DNA from: Occallatibacter gabretensis
Lineage (GTDB): Bacteria; Acidobacteriota; Terriglobia; Terriglobales; Acidobacteriaceae
Length of the DNA: 64,000 bases
NCBI RefSeq assembly: GCF_001449115.1
Contig: NZ_LAIJ01000010.1
Span: 1-64,000, forward strand
Direction of reading: 5' to 3'
The notes under the pieces were generated by a model. The model did no database searches and was not told the origin of the DNA. It saw only the letters and a list, made by a program, of their open reading frames with translations. Positions 35,810 to 44,206 of the stretch are shown one piece after another (positions within the stretch are counted from its first letter, which is position 1; each line of letters opens with the position of its first letter). Made by a program: the position numbers and the translations under genes.

Positions 35810-36124
35810 ATGGTAGCTATGGCCCACATCCATGAAGTGAAAACAGATAGGAACGACCTCAAGGGCGCGATTGAGGAATGGTTTCATGCCCTGACCGGCG
35901 CAATCGCCCACGGCAGCATATGCAGGCCCGCCCCTTACAACCGGCAGACAGTACACCCATATGCCGCCCCCCTTACGCATACGAAAGATGTCGCGCTCCA
36001 GTTATTCATTGGCTGGCTTCTGGTGGCGGGCGGCATGGCCGTAATCATGCTGTATCTCACGCAGTCAGTCGACTGGCCCGGCGCGGGCGTGGATTTCCTG
36101 CTCAAAGTTGCGAACTGGCTCTGA
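35810..36124 (+). CDS. Small single-span membrane protein
   Basis: A 104-aa protein of unknown family. ATG 35810 follows GGAGG by 5 nt; the open frame extends upstream into the promoter array, so the earlier ATG is not used. The N-terminal ~70 residues are hydrophilic with several His and Tyr (AHIHEVKTDRNDLKGAIEEW), followed by one strong transmembrane helix (LQLFIGWLLVAGGMAVIMLY) and a short tail. It is first in line before padR and the HAAS protein and is presumably co-regulated with them. Confidence 0.72.
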   Translation: MVAMAHIHEVKTDRNDLKGAIEEWFHALTGAIAHGSICRPAPYNRQTVHPYAAPLTHTKDVALQLFIGWLLVAGGMAVIMLYLTQSVDWPGAGVDFLLKVANWL

Positions 36125-36145
36125 ATTCTCTGAGAGAGGCACTGT

Positions 36146-36475
36146 ATGACCGTCTCTGAAAATACGTTCGAAAACCTCCGGCTCGAGCTTCGCCGCGGCT
36201 GTCTAACAGTCGCCGTCCTGGCTCAACTCAAGGAGGAGCATTACGGCTACACCCTTCGCAAGGCCCTGGCCTTGCGCGGCCTGGAGATTGAGGAAAGCAC
36301 TCTTTACCCACTCCTCCGCCGCCTCGAATCCCAGGGTCTGCTCACCAGTCAATGGCGCGAGGAGGACAAGCGCAACAAGCGCTTCTATCGCCTCTCGCCC
36401 GATGGCGAAACGATTCTCACCAGGCTGCTCGAAGAATGGCACACCATGAACGCCGCCATTGAACGCATTGTCTAG
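36146..36475 (+). CDS. PadR-family transcriptional regulator
   Basis: A 109-aa winged-helix regulator. The PadR core is clear (LRRGCLTVAVLAQLKEEHYG, YTLRKALALRGLEIEESTLY, PLLRRLESQGLLTSQWREED, KRFYRLSPDGETILTRLLEE). PadR with a following HAAS-domain membrane protein is a recurring pair. The inverted 10-mer ACTGTATGAC covers its own start codon and matches the upstream promoter array, suggesting autorepression. Confidence 0.93.
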   Translation: MTVSENTFENLRLELRRGCLTVAVLAQLKEEHYGYTLRKALALRGLEIEESTLYPLLRRLESQGLLTSQWREEDKRNKRFYRLSPDGETILTRLLEEWHTMNAAIERIV

Positions 36476-36530
36476 TTCCGCACGGGAACGCTCGCAAACG
36501 AAAAACGGAGCCGTGGAAAGGAAGCACAAT

Positions 36531-37574
36531 ATGGATCTCCTCGAACGTTATCTCCAGGCAGTCCGCAAATATCTGCCCTGGACTCTCTCTCGCGCTCGCC
36601 AGGACGACATCGTTGCCGAACTGCGCGCCAACTATGAGTCGCAGCTGGAAGAGCGCGAAGCCGATCTCGACCGCAAGCTCACCGAAGGCGAAATGATCGA
36701 CTGGCTCAAGCAGCTTGGCAATCCAATGCAGGTCGCAGGCCGCTATCAGCCCGTGCAGTACCTCATCGGTCCCACGCTCTTTCCCATGTATCTATATGTG
36801 TTGCGTCTAGCGCTCATTTGGTCGCTGGCCATTTACGCATTCGTGACCATCGTTCTTACTTGGACAGGCGTGCCAATTGTCAGCTCTGTCGCCGAGGCCA
36901 TCTTCCGTGCTCCGGGAGTCATGTTCACCGCGGCCACATGGGTCACGCTGGTCTTCGTCGTGCTCGAATACATATTCGCGCGCCATCCGCAGCTGCTGCC
37001 GCGCATGGATGGCATCAACGTCGACTGGAGTCCCAGCAAACTCGCTCCGCTGGAGCCGGCTCGCAGCTCGCGCCGCAAGCAGCCAGTCTTTGCCAAGTTC
37101 GCCGCCCAGGTCATCTTCGAATGGCTCTTTCTCGGTTGGCTGCTGCTGGTGCCCAAATACCCGTTCCTTATGTTCGGCCCCAGTGCATGGTACGCTCAGG
37201 TCGGTCCATTCAAGATAGCGTCCGTCTGGTGGACCTTCTACTGGGTCGTCGTCGCCTTCAATTTCGCCCAGATTGTGTGGAACACCATGGACCTGACCAG
37301 CGGCGCATGGCGCAGGCCTACTCCGCTCAAGCCGCTATTCTTCAAGGCGGGCGGCCTCATCACCATCGGAGTGCTGCTCACTGCTCAAAACCACGTCTTC
37401 GCGCTTCTCAAGGACCCGGCGGCAAGCGACGCGGCAAAATACAACGCCATGCTGAACCAGCTCAACCCCTCGCTTTATTTCGGAATGCAGGTCGTCTTTC
37501 TCATCGTAGCCATGCAGTTCGCCTGGGAAATTTACCAGCTGTTCCTCGATTCCCGTAGCGGCGCTCGATCATAG
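36531..37574 (+). CDS. HAAS-domain polytopic membrane protein
   Basis: A 347-aa membrane protein. ATG 36531 has GGAAAGGA 9 nt upstream. The N-terminal ~65 residues form the HAAS signalling domain (LERYLQAVRKYLPWTLSRAR, ELRANYESQLEEREADLDRK, EMIDWLKQLGNPMQVAGRYQ), followed by about six transmembrane helices. Proteins of this kind pair with PadR regulators and are thought to act in envelope-related regulation, but the signal is unknown. It starts 55 nt after padR. Confidence 0.87.
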   Translation: MDLLERYLQAVRKYLPWTLSRARQDDIVAELRANYESQLEEREADLDRKLTEGEMIDWLKQLGNPMQVAGRYQPVQYLIGPTLFPMYLYVLRLALIWSLAIYAFVTIVLTWTGVPIVSSVAEAIFRAPGVMFTAATWVTLVFVVLEYIFARHPQLLPRMDGINVDWSPSKLAPLEPARSSRRKQPVFAKFAAQVIFEWLFLGWLLLVPKYPFLMFGPSAWYAQVGPFKIASVWWTFYWVVVAFNFAQIVWNTMDLTSGAWRRPTPLKPLFFKAGGLITIGVLLTAQNHVFALLKDPAASDAAKYNAMLNQLNPSLYFGMQVVFLIVAMQFAWEIYQLFLDSRSGARS

Positions 37575-37579
37575 CGCTG

Positions 37580-38932
37580 CTACTCACTCCTTAGCGTTGC
37601 GCGTTTCGCCTCCAGAAACTGCTGCACGCTCGGGTCGCGCTCCATGCCAATCGCCACCTCGTAGGCGTGGAGCGCTTCCTCAATCGCGCCGGTTCGAGAC
37701 AGTAACTCAGCCCGCGCAGCCCAGTAAGGCTGATACTCCGTCACGCGCACATCCGCACTCACCTCAGCCAGGCATGCCAGTGCCTTCTCCGCGCCCGCAA
37801 CCTCCGCCACCGCCAGCGCCCGATTCAGCGCCGCAACCGGCGAACCGGTCAGCGCCACAAGCGCGTCATACAACTCCACCACCGCCTGCCAGTTGGCGTG
37901 CCCGGTCCTGCGCCGCTCCACATGCGCGGACTGAATCGCAGCTTCAAGCTGATAGCGCTCGATCCTGCCCATGGCGCCCGCCTGCCGCAGCGCAATCTCT
38001 GCCTGCTCAATCCTCTTCTCATCCCACAGAGATATATCCTGCTCGGCAAGCGGAATGTATTCGCCATCCCGTCCTCGCCGTGCCGCCCGCCGCGCTTCCG
38101 CATAAAGCATCAGCGCCAGCAGCCCCCGCGCCTCAGGCTCGCCAGGCAGCAGTTCCGTCACCAGCTGACAAAGATAGATTGCCTCTTCTGCCAGATCACG
38201 CCGCGCCACATCGGTCCCCGCAGCATCCATCCAACCTTCAGAAAACGCTGCGTAGATTGCATCGAGCACAGCCTCCAGCCGTCCATCCAGCTCCGCGCGT
38301 TCCGGGATATGAAAGGGAATTCCCGCCTGCCGAATCTTGGTCTTGGCGCGCACCAGCCGTTGCCCCATAGCAGTCGGAGACATCAGAAAGGCTGAAGCAA
38401 TCCTCGCCGCATCCAGTCCCAGCACCGCCTGCAGCATAAGTGGCGCGCGAATCCCCGCATCAATCGCCGGGTGCGCGCAGGCAAACAGCAGGGCCAGCCG
38501 CCGGTCAGGAATTTCGTCCGCCTCAGCCGCCGCCGAAAGGCTTGTCGCCATCGTCTCCAGCGCATCCGCCCCGGCCTCACCGCGCCGTCTGCGCACACCG
38601 TCCACCAGCTTGCGCCGCGCCACAGTCAGCAGCCACGCCTCCGGATTCACCGGAGAGCCTTCGTTCGGCCAATGCACCAGCGCCTCGGCAAAGGCATCCG
38701 CAAGCGCGTCCTCAGCAGCAGCCACATCGCCCGAGCGCGCAGCCAGAAAAGCCACTAGCTTGCCATAGCTACGCCGCGCCGCGGCTTCCGCAGTCTCCCG
38801 CGCCAAAGCGCTGTCATACGCGTCGTTCATGCCGCCCATTGTTGCAGGAACCGCCGTAAAAGGATGTGGACCCGGCTCTTCCGCAGCGCCAGGCGCAAAG
38901 GAAGAACCGGGTCCATTCTGGATTGCCGTCAC
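37580..38932 (-). CDS. ECF42-type sigma factor with C-terminal TPR-like domain
   Basis: A 450-aa sigma-70 factor of the group with DUF6596-like extension. Region 2 (GKLVAFLAARSGDVAAAEDA, EAWLLTVARRKLVDGVRR) and region 4 (GLDAARIASAFLMSPTAMGQ, RLVRAKTKIRQAGIPF) occupy the N-terminal half; the rest is helical and TPR-like (ALNRALAVAEVAGAEKALAC). ECF42 factors are typically encoded beside DGPF proteins, and one precedes it here by a single nucleotide. The start is uncertain: GTG 38932 is directly after the upstream stop, but homology begins only near ATG 38830 (MNDAYDSAL). Confidence 0.88.
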   Translation of the reverse strand: MTAIQNGPGSSFAPGAAEEPGPHPFTAVPATMGGMNDAYDSALARETAEAAARRSYGKLVAFLAARSGDVAAAEDALADAFAEALVHWPNEGSPVNPEAWLLTVARRKLVDGVRRRRGEAGADALETMATSLSAAAEADEIPDRRLALLFACAHPAIDAGIRAPLMLQAVLGLDAARIASAFLMSPTAMGQRLVRAKTKIRQAGIPFHIPERAELDGRLEAVLDAIYAAFSEGWMDAAGTDVARRDLAEEAIYLCQLVTELLPGEPEARGLLALMLYAEARRAARRGRDGEYIPLAEQDISLWDEKRIEQAEIALRQAGAMGRIERYQLEAAIQSAHVERRRTGHANWQAVVELYDALVALTGSPVAALNRALAVAEVAGAEKALACLAEVSADVRVTEYQPYWAARAELLSRTGAIEEALHAYEVAIGMERDPSVQQFLEAKRATLRSE

Positions 38933-38933
38933 G

Positions 38934-39311
38934 TTAATCCGCGGCGACTGCCGCCGTTGCCTGGCTCATATCCCAGACCGCACGCACTTCCACCGTGCCG
39001 TGGTGAGCGCCGGGGCAGCGTCCAGCCCACGCCAGCGCCGCATCCAGATCTGGCGCCTCAATCAGGTAGTAGCCGCCCAGCTGCTCCTTTGTATCCGCAA
39101 AAGGCCCGTCGAGAACCTGTGTCTTTCCATTGGTTGCGTGCACTTTGGTCGCCGTCGCTGCGGGGCGCAACCGGTTAGACCCGATAAATACGCCGGCCTC
39201 TTGCAGAGCCTTGGAGTACGCAAAATACGCCGCTGCACCCTGCTGCTGCTGTTCGGGAGACATCTTGTCCCACTGTGAATCGTCGCTGTAAAGCATAAAG
39301 AGATACTGCAT
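38934..39311 (-). CDS. DGPF/YCII-related protein
   Basis: A 125-aa YCII-fold protein with the diagnostic DGPF motif (QVLDGPFADTKEQLGGYYLI). It opens MQYLFMLYSDD. Family members accompany ECF42 sigma factors and may act as small sensors or enzymes in that system. It is followed within 1 nt by the sigma factor gene, so the two are translationally linked. Confidence 0.92.
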   Translation of the reverse strand: MQYLFMLYSDDSQWDKMSPEQQQQGAAAYFAYSKALQEAGVFIGSNRLRPAATATKVHATNGKTQVLDGPFADTKEQLGGYYLIEAPDLDAALAWAGRCPGAHHGTVEVRAVWDMSQATAAVAAD

Positions 39312-39386
39312 GGGATTCCTCCGTTGAAGAAGTTTTGACTTTCACTCCCATGACGCGCAAGGGGTCGCCATTTCGACAACCGGTTC

Positions 39387-40307
39387 TTAGAAAAGTTCGT
39401 TTCCGGTATTCGGCAAATGTTTCAACAACCCCAGCTCGCCCGCCACACGCTCCAGCTTGTAGCGCGTTTGCGGATCGGGAGGCACCAGCGGCAGCCGCAC
39501 CGTATCGTTCGCCTTGCCCATCAGGTTCAGCACTGTCTTCACCGGCCCGGGGTTCGAATCCCAGAAATTCGCCTCAAACAGCCGTGTGTAGCGCCGCTCA
39601 ATCTCCCGCGCCTGCGTCCAGTCATTCATCAGCGCCGAACGCACCATCCGGCCCAACTCCGCCGGCGCTTCATTGGAGGCCACGCTGATCAGCCCATGCG
39701 CTCCGGCAGCAATCGACGCCAGCGCCAGATCGTCCTCGCCGCTGAAGATCCTGAATCCACGCGGCAGCAGATGCGCCAGCTGCGTAACCTGCGCCACTTT
39801 GCCGCTCGATTCCTTAATAGCCTGAATATTCGGCGCATCGCCGGCCAGCCGCGCCACGGTCTGCGGCTCCAGGTTCACCCCGGTGCGCCCCGGTACGTTG
39901 TAAAGAATCACAGGCAGCGGATCCACAGCCCGGGCCAGCGCCAGGAAATGCTGATACTGACCCTCCTGCGAGGGCTTGTTGTAATACGGACTTGCGGAAA
40001 GCACTCCGCTTAACCCCGAAACCTGCCGCAATCTGCCGGCCAGCCGCAGCAGCACGCGCGTCGAGTTATGTGAGCATCCGGCCCACACAGGCACACGTCC
40101 GCCCGCTGCATCCACCACGATATGGACAACATTCAGCAGCTCGTCCTCATCCAGCGTCGCCGCCTCGCCCGTCGATCCGCAGGCCACAAGGAAATCAATT
40201 CCTGAGTCCACCTGCCAGTCCACCAGCGCACGCAGCGCTTCTTCATCTACCGAACCATCCACCCGGAAGGGCGTAACGAGTGCCGTACCGCAACCTGTCG
40301 TTTCCAT
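39387..40307 (-). CDS. dapA: 4-hydroxy-tetrahydrodipicolinate synthase
   Basis: A 306-aa TIM-barrel aldolase condensing pyruvate with aspartate semialdehyde, the first committed step of DAP/lysine synthesis. The pyruvate-binding GSTGEA (44-49), catalytic Tyr136 in LYNVPGRT and Schiff-base Lys165 in AIKESSG are all present. It is about 1.7 kb from dapB-lysC-asd on the same strand, separated by an unrelated hydrolase gene, so the pathway genes form a loose cluster, not one operon. Confidence 0.95.
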   Translation of the reverse strand: METTGCGTALVTPFRVDGSVDEEALRALVDWQVDSGIDFLVACGSTGEAATLDEDELLNVVHIVVDAAGGRVPVWAGCSHNSTRVLLRLAGRLRQVSGLSGVLSASPYYNKPSQEGQYQHFLALARAVDPLPVILYNVPGRTGVNLEPQTVARLAGDAPNIQAIKESSGKVAQVTQLAHLLPRGFRIFSGEDDLALASIAAGAHGLISVASNEAPAELGRMVRSALMNDWTQAREIERRYTRLFEANFWDSNPGPVKTVLNLMGKANDTVRLPLVPPDPQTRYKLERVAGELGLLKHLPNTGNELF

Positions 40308-40393
40308 AACAGCTCAGTTTATAACGCGCAGCATGACGGCCCTGTGAATCGCCCAACCTGTAACGAGACGCGGCGCACTGCTACTCTTGCACC

Positions 40394-41452
40394 ATGAAGA
40401 AGCCCGCCATCATTCTTCTCACCGCGCTTCTATCCGCCGCACTCTCCCACGCCGCAAAAGAGGAGCCGGTAGACATCATCGCCAGCCACTTTGTAAATCT
40501 CACCACTCCACACGGCTCAGGCCAGCTTCCCATGGATTTTTCTCTCGACTGGGACAAACCACAGCCGCAGGTCACGCGCGCCGTGATCCTCTTTCACGGC
40601 AAAGGACGCGACGTGGATGGCTATTACCGCGCCCTTCGCAAAGCCGCCGAGCAAGCCGGAGGCAACGCCGATTCGACCTCCATCCTGATCGCTCCTCAAT
40701 TCCTGAATGAAGAAGATGCCAGGGCCCATCACCTGCCGGACACCATCCTGCGCTGGCCCGAAGGCACATGGGAGTCCGGCCGCGAAGCCAGCGGACCCGC
40801 CACCGTCAGCGCCTATGAAATCATCGACGCGCTCGTGGCCCACTTCGCTGACCGCAAGCTCTATCCCAATCTGCAGACTATCGTTCTCGCCGGCCACTCC
40901 GGCGGCGGCCAGGCCATGCAGCGCTACGCCATCGTCGGCCACGCGGAGCAAATGGCAGGCGCCGGCATTCACGTTCGCTACGTCGTCGCCAATCCGTCGT
41001 CATATATGTACTTCACAGACGATCGCCCTGTTTTCAGCGCAAATACTGTGCGCTATATGCCCGCAAGCGAAGCCGCCTGCCACAACTTCAACCATTGGAA
41101 GTTCGGCCCGCTCAACATCCGCGAAGAATATGTGCGCTCAAGCGCCGAGCCGGGCTGGCAGGCAATCGAAGACGCCTTTATCCGCAAAGATGTGACCTAT
41201 CTGCTCGGAACCGCCGACATCGATCCGCACGAAAAGGACCTCGACATAACCTGTGCCGGAGAACTGCAGGGGCCGAATCGCCTCCTGCGCGGCCGCGCGT
41301 ACTACGCATGGCTCCACGCACGCCACAAAACCGAATGGAACCAACATCTCTGGTTCGTGCCGGACATAGCCCACTCCGGCGGCAAGATGTTCACCTCAAC
41401 CTGCGGCGTAGCATCGCTCTTCCAGCATTCCACCTGCCCCGATCAACCATGA
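40394..41452 (+). CDS. Secreted alpha/beta-hydrolase
   Basis: A 352-aa exported hydrolase. The signal peptide is MKKPAIILLTALLSAALSHA. The nucleophile elbow GHSGGG places Ser169 in VLAGHSGGGQAMQRYA; the oxyanion strand is AVILFHGKG, and a C-terminal His in PDIAHSGGKMF fits the triad. Similar proteins are annotated as putative esterases or lipases; substrate unknown. It is divergent from dapA with an 86-bp gap. Confidence 0.82.
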   Translation: MKKPAIILLTALLSAALSHAAKEEPVDIIASHFVNLTTPHGSGQLPMDFSLDWDKPQPQVTRAVILFHGKGRDVDGYYRALRKAAEQAGGNADSTSILIAPQFLNEEDARAHHLPDTILRWPEGTWESGREASGPATVSAYEIIDALVAHFADRKLYPNLQTIVLAGHSGGGQAMQRYAIVGHAEQMAGAGIHVRYVVANPSSYMYFTDDRPVFSANTVRYMPASEAACHNFNHWKFGPLNIREEYVRSSAEPGWQAIEDAFIRKDVTYLLGTADIDPHEKDLDITCAGELQGPNRLLRGRAYYAWLHARHKTEWNQHLWFVPDIAHSGGKMFTSTCGVASLFQHSTCPDQP

Positions 41453-41584
41453 GCCGCTGTGGTGGCCCACGCTTTTTCTGTAACCTGTAGTTACTTTCGT
41501 CCATTGTCCTTTCGTACCGTCCTCCACCCAAAGAAAGTTTGCGTGCAATTAAGGGGTTTTCTGAAACACTCATAATCAGCAGAA

Positions 41585-41633
41585 GAAACGGCCGCGGCCC
41601 GAATCCCAAACGGATTCGGGCCGCGGCCGTTTC
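41585..41633. terminator. Perfect 22-bp inverted repeat
   Basis: Arms from GAAACGGCCGCGGCCC through GAATCC and back, with a 5-nt CAAAC loop. The core GGCCCGAATCC...GGATTCGGGCC recurs in related form at 53105-53131 and 56625-56650. It probably terminates dapB transcription but is also part of the repetitive element. Confidence 0.75.
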
Positions 41634-41844
41634 AGGGAGCCAGCCACCCACCCCCCTCTCCCATCCCCTCTGCACCAGAAACGGTGCAAAACAGCACGCG
41701 GAAAGGAAGCAATCCAGAAAATGAGTGTGGAATAAAGTGCATTAAGGCGGCAACAAGGCAGCATTAAGACACCTTGATTTTGCTCGTAACTTATTCATTA
41801 AAAATTGGTTATATGTAAAATCAACAACAAAACAAAATCTTCGA

Positions 41845-41874
41845 TACAGAATCTGTAATTCTGTATTTCTGTAC
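41845..41874. repeat. TCTGTA iterons of copy A
   Basis: Palindrome TACAGAATCTGTA followed by two further TTCTGTA units at exact 8-bp spacing (units begin 41851, 41859, 41867). Confidence 0.75.
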
Positions 41875-41980
41875 CTGCAGACGCACCCTCCCGGATGAGT
41901 CGCTAAAGGTATGAATTTGCTCGATAACCGGAGTTAGGAGAATGAACGCAAACCGTTCTCGCTGGCGGGACCAGGCTGAA

Positions 41981-42658
41981 TCAGAGTTGCTCGAATATAT
42001 CCCGGAAATTCCACGCGCCCGACTTCTGGTGCGCCAGCCACTCCGCCGCACGAACCGCACCCAGGGCAAATCCACGCCGGCTGGATGCGTCGTGTCTCAC
42101 CTCGATGAGATCGACGTCGGACTTGGCAGTCACCACATGCTCGCCGCTGGCATCCCCTTCGCGGTGCGATGTGATGGGAATTTCGACGCCGGGGTGAGCC
42201 GCGGAAACAATCTCTTGCAGCGTAACCGCCGTGCCGGAGGGCGCATCGAGCTTCGTCGTATGATGCGTCTCGCGGATAGAAAATGTATAGCCGTCTAGCT
42301 TCGCCAGCTCTGCGGTCAGCCGGAAGAGCTTTTGCACGCCGATCGAAAAATTCGCCCCATACAGCAGGGATCCGCCGCGAGAGGTCTTCGAGCGCAGCTC
42401 ATCCAGGCTTGCGTACCACCCTGTTGTGCCCACAACAATCTTGCCGCCCAGCGCCATCACCGCGCGGATATTCTGCACCGCCGACTCGGCATTGGTGAAA
42501 TCAATCACTGCATCCACGCCCGCCAGCGTAGGAGCCGTAATCGATGCCGCGCCCCGGTTCTCTCGGAGGTCCAGCACGCGCACGCCATGCCCACGCTCGC
42601 GAGCCACTTCAGCTACCAGACTGCCCGTCTTGCCCTTGCCCAGTACGAGAAACAGCAT
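41981..42658 (-). CDS. dapB: 4-hydroxy-tetrahydrodipicolinate reductase
   Basis: A 225-aa reductase, the second DAP-pathway step. ATG 42658 follows AGGAG at 7 nt; the longer frame adds 7 residues. The family signature ETHHTTKLDAPSGTA (His132-His133, Lys136, DAPSGTA 138-144) is intact. The N-terminal dinucleotide loop reads LGKGKTG, a variant of the usual GxxGxMG, and the protein is at the short end for DapB. It is 101 nt downstream of lysC. Confidence 0.93.
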   Translation of the reverse strand: MLFLVLGKGKTGSLVAEVARERGHGVRVLDLRENRGAASITAPTLAGVDAVIDFTNAESAVQNIRAVMALGGKIVVGTTGWYASLDELRSKTSRGGSLLYGANFSIGVQKLFRLTAELAKLDGYTFSIRETHHTTKLDAPSGTAVTLQEIVSAAHPGVEIPITSHREGDASGEHVVTAKSDVDLIEVRHDASSRRGFALGAVRAAEWLAHQKSGAWNFRDIFEQL

Positions 42659-42759
42659 AAGAACGCTCCTGGCTATCAACTTCTAGCTCATGTTGCGAGA
42701 GCCAAAGCAGCTGGCTCTTCTTTCAAACAAAATTGCGATCTGCACAGACAAGCTAAAAG

Positions 42760-44178
42760 CTAGGAGCTAAAAGCTGCTTTTCGTGCTTCAACGTCAAAAA
42801 TCTCTGGATCAGGATCCTGGAAGAAGGCCGCATGCAGCGAGCGCACCGCCTCATCAGCATCTTCCTCGTCAATCATGAAACTCATGTTGATTTCGCTCGC
42901 GCCCTGCGAAATCATTCGCACGTTAATGTGCTTCACCGCTCCAAAGACCTGCGCCGCCATACCGTTCTGACCGCGAATATCCTCGCCCACCATGCACACC
43001 AGAGCCTTCTTGCCCTCGTACTTCACATCGGCCAGCTTGCTCAGGTCGGCGGCAATCGCCGGCAGCTTGTCGGTCGAATCCACGGTAAGCGAAACCGAAA
43101 CCTCGCTCGTCGAAACCATGTCGACAGCACACTGATGCCTGTCGAAGACGGTGAAGATTTCTTTGAGATACCCGTGCGTCATCAGCATCCTGCTCGCCAC
43201 CACATCAATGATGCTCAGCTTCTTCTTCACGGCAATCGATTTGAAAGGGGTCTTGCAGTGAGGCGCGAGCGAAATGATCCGCGTGCCTTCGTTCGTGGGG
43301 TTCTTGCTGTTGAGAACCAGCACTGGAATGTTCTTCTTCACCGCCGGCAGAATCGTGGCAGGATGCAGTACCTTAGCGCCGAAGTAGGCCAGCTCCGCTG
43401 CCTCTTCAAAGCTGATCACCTTCACCCGCAAAGCATCGGGGCAAACACGCGGATCGGATGTCATGATGCCATCCACATCCGTCCATATCTCAATCGCTTC
43501 GGCATTCAGCGCGCCGCCAATCAGCGCGGCGGTGAAGTCAGAGCCGCCGCGTCCCAGCGTCGTTGTAATGCCTGCTTCATTGGAGCCAATAAAGCCGCCC
43601 ATCACCGGCACCTTGCCGCTATCAAGAAGAGGCCTCAGTTGCTCTTCGGCGCGCTTCTCAATCGCCGCATCGATCGGCATAGCCTTCTGAAACTGCGAGT
43701 CGGTAAGGATGATCTGCCGCGCGTCCACCGCTTCTGTATTGATGCCGCGCTCACGAAAGGCCGCCGCAATCATGCGGCTGGAAAGCCGCTCGCCATGGCT
43801 CACGATCAGGTCAGAAATGCGCGGCGTCATCTCCAGGATTGCAGCCAGCCCACGCAGAATCTCGTCCAGACCATCAAATTTCGCATCAATCCACTTCTGC
43901 AGCTCGGCGGTTTCCTTCGGGTCTTTTACCAGAGCGGCAGCCGTATCCCTGTGCCGGCAGCGCAGCCGCGAGCTGATCGATAGCGCCCCGGTCTTGTCGC
44001 CCGCAGCCGCGCTCGTGCCCGCACGCAGCAACAGGTCGGTGACCTTGGCCATGGCGCTCACCACCACCACCGGCTTCTTGCCCGCGGCCACACGCCCCGC
44101 AACAATAGCAGCGGTGCGGCCGATAGCCGTCGCATCTTCCACCGACGTACCGCCAAACTTCATCACCACCAGGCTCAT
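42760..44178 (-). CDS. lysC: Aspartate kinase
   Basis: A 472-aa aspartokinase, first enzyme of the aspartate pathway. ATG 44178 begins the conserved MSLVVMKFGGTSVEDA; the open frame runs 30 codons further upstream without homology. The kinase domain (substrate loop VVSAMAKVTD, SHGERLSS, GGSDFTAALIG) is followed by two ACT domains (SIIDVVASRMLMTHGYLKEI; VCMVGEDIRGQNGMAAQVFG) for allosteric control by lysine or threonine. It lies 28 nt after asd. Confidence 0.95.
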   Translation of the reverse strand: MSLVVMKFGGTSVEDATAIGRTAAIVAGRVAAGKKPVVVVSAMAKVTDLLLRAGTSAAAGDKTGALSISSRLRCRHRDTAAALVKDPKETAELQKWIDAKFDGLDEILRGLAAILEMTPRISDLIVSHGERLSSRMIAAAFRERGINTEAVDARQIILTDSQFQKAMPIDAAIEKRAEEQLRPLLDSGKVPVMGGFIGSNEAGITTTLGRGGSDFTAALIGGALNAEAIEIWTDVDGIMTSDPRVCPDALRVKVISFEEAAELAYFGAKVLHPATILPAVKKNIPVLVLNSKNPTNEGTRIISLAPHCKTPFKSIAVKKKLSIIDVVASRMLMTHGYLKEIFTVFDRHQCAVDMVSTSEVSVSLTVDSTDKLPAIAADLSKLADVKYEGKKALVCMVGEDIRGQNGMAAQVFGAVKHINVRMISQGASEINMSFMIDEEDADEAVRSLHAAFFQDPDPEIFDVEARKAAFSS

Positions 44179-44206
44179 GCGTGCTTTCTCATTTCTCCAG
44201 TTCTTC

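Larger units (their letters stand above)
41490..41875 (-). repeat. Intergenic repetitive element, copy A
   Basis: On the - strand this resembles 52767-53220 (copy B). Shared parts in the same order are 8-bp TTACAGA iterons (41845-41874), an AT-rich spacer with ATCAAC...AAAATC, a GGCCCGAATCC hairpin, CTCATAAT, and a 22-nt block (41532-41553) differing at one position from B. Boundaries are approximate. No open frame inside it looks coding. Confidence 0.65.
41453..41980. other. 528-bp gene-free region
   Basis: Contains the repetitive element copy A and its 22-bp inverted repeat, and little else. The hydrolase gene (ends 41452) and dapB (ends 41981) converge on it. Confidence 0.6.
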
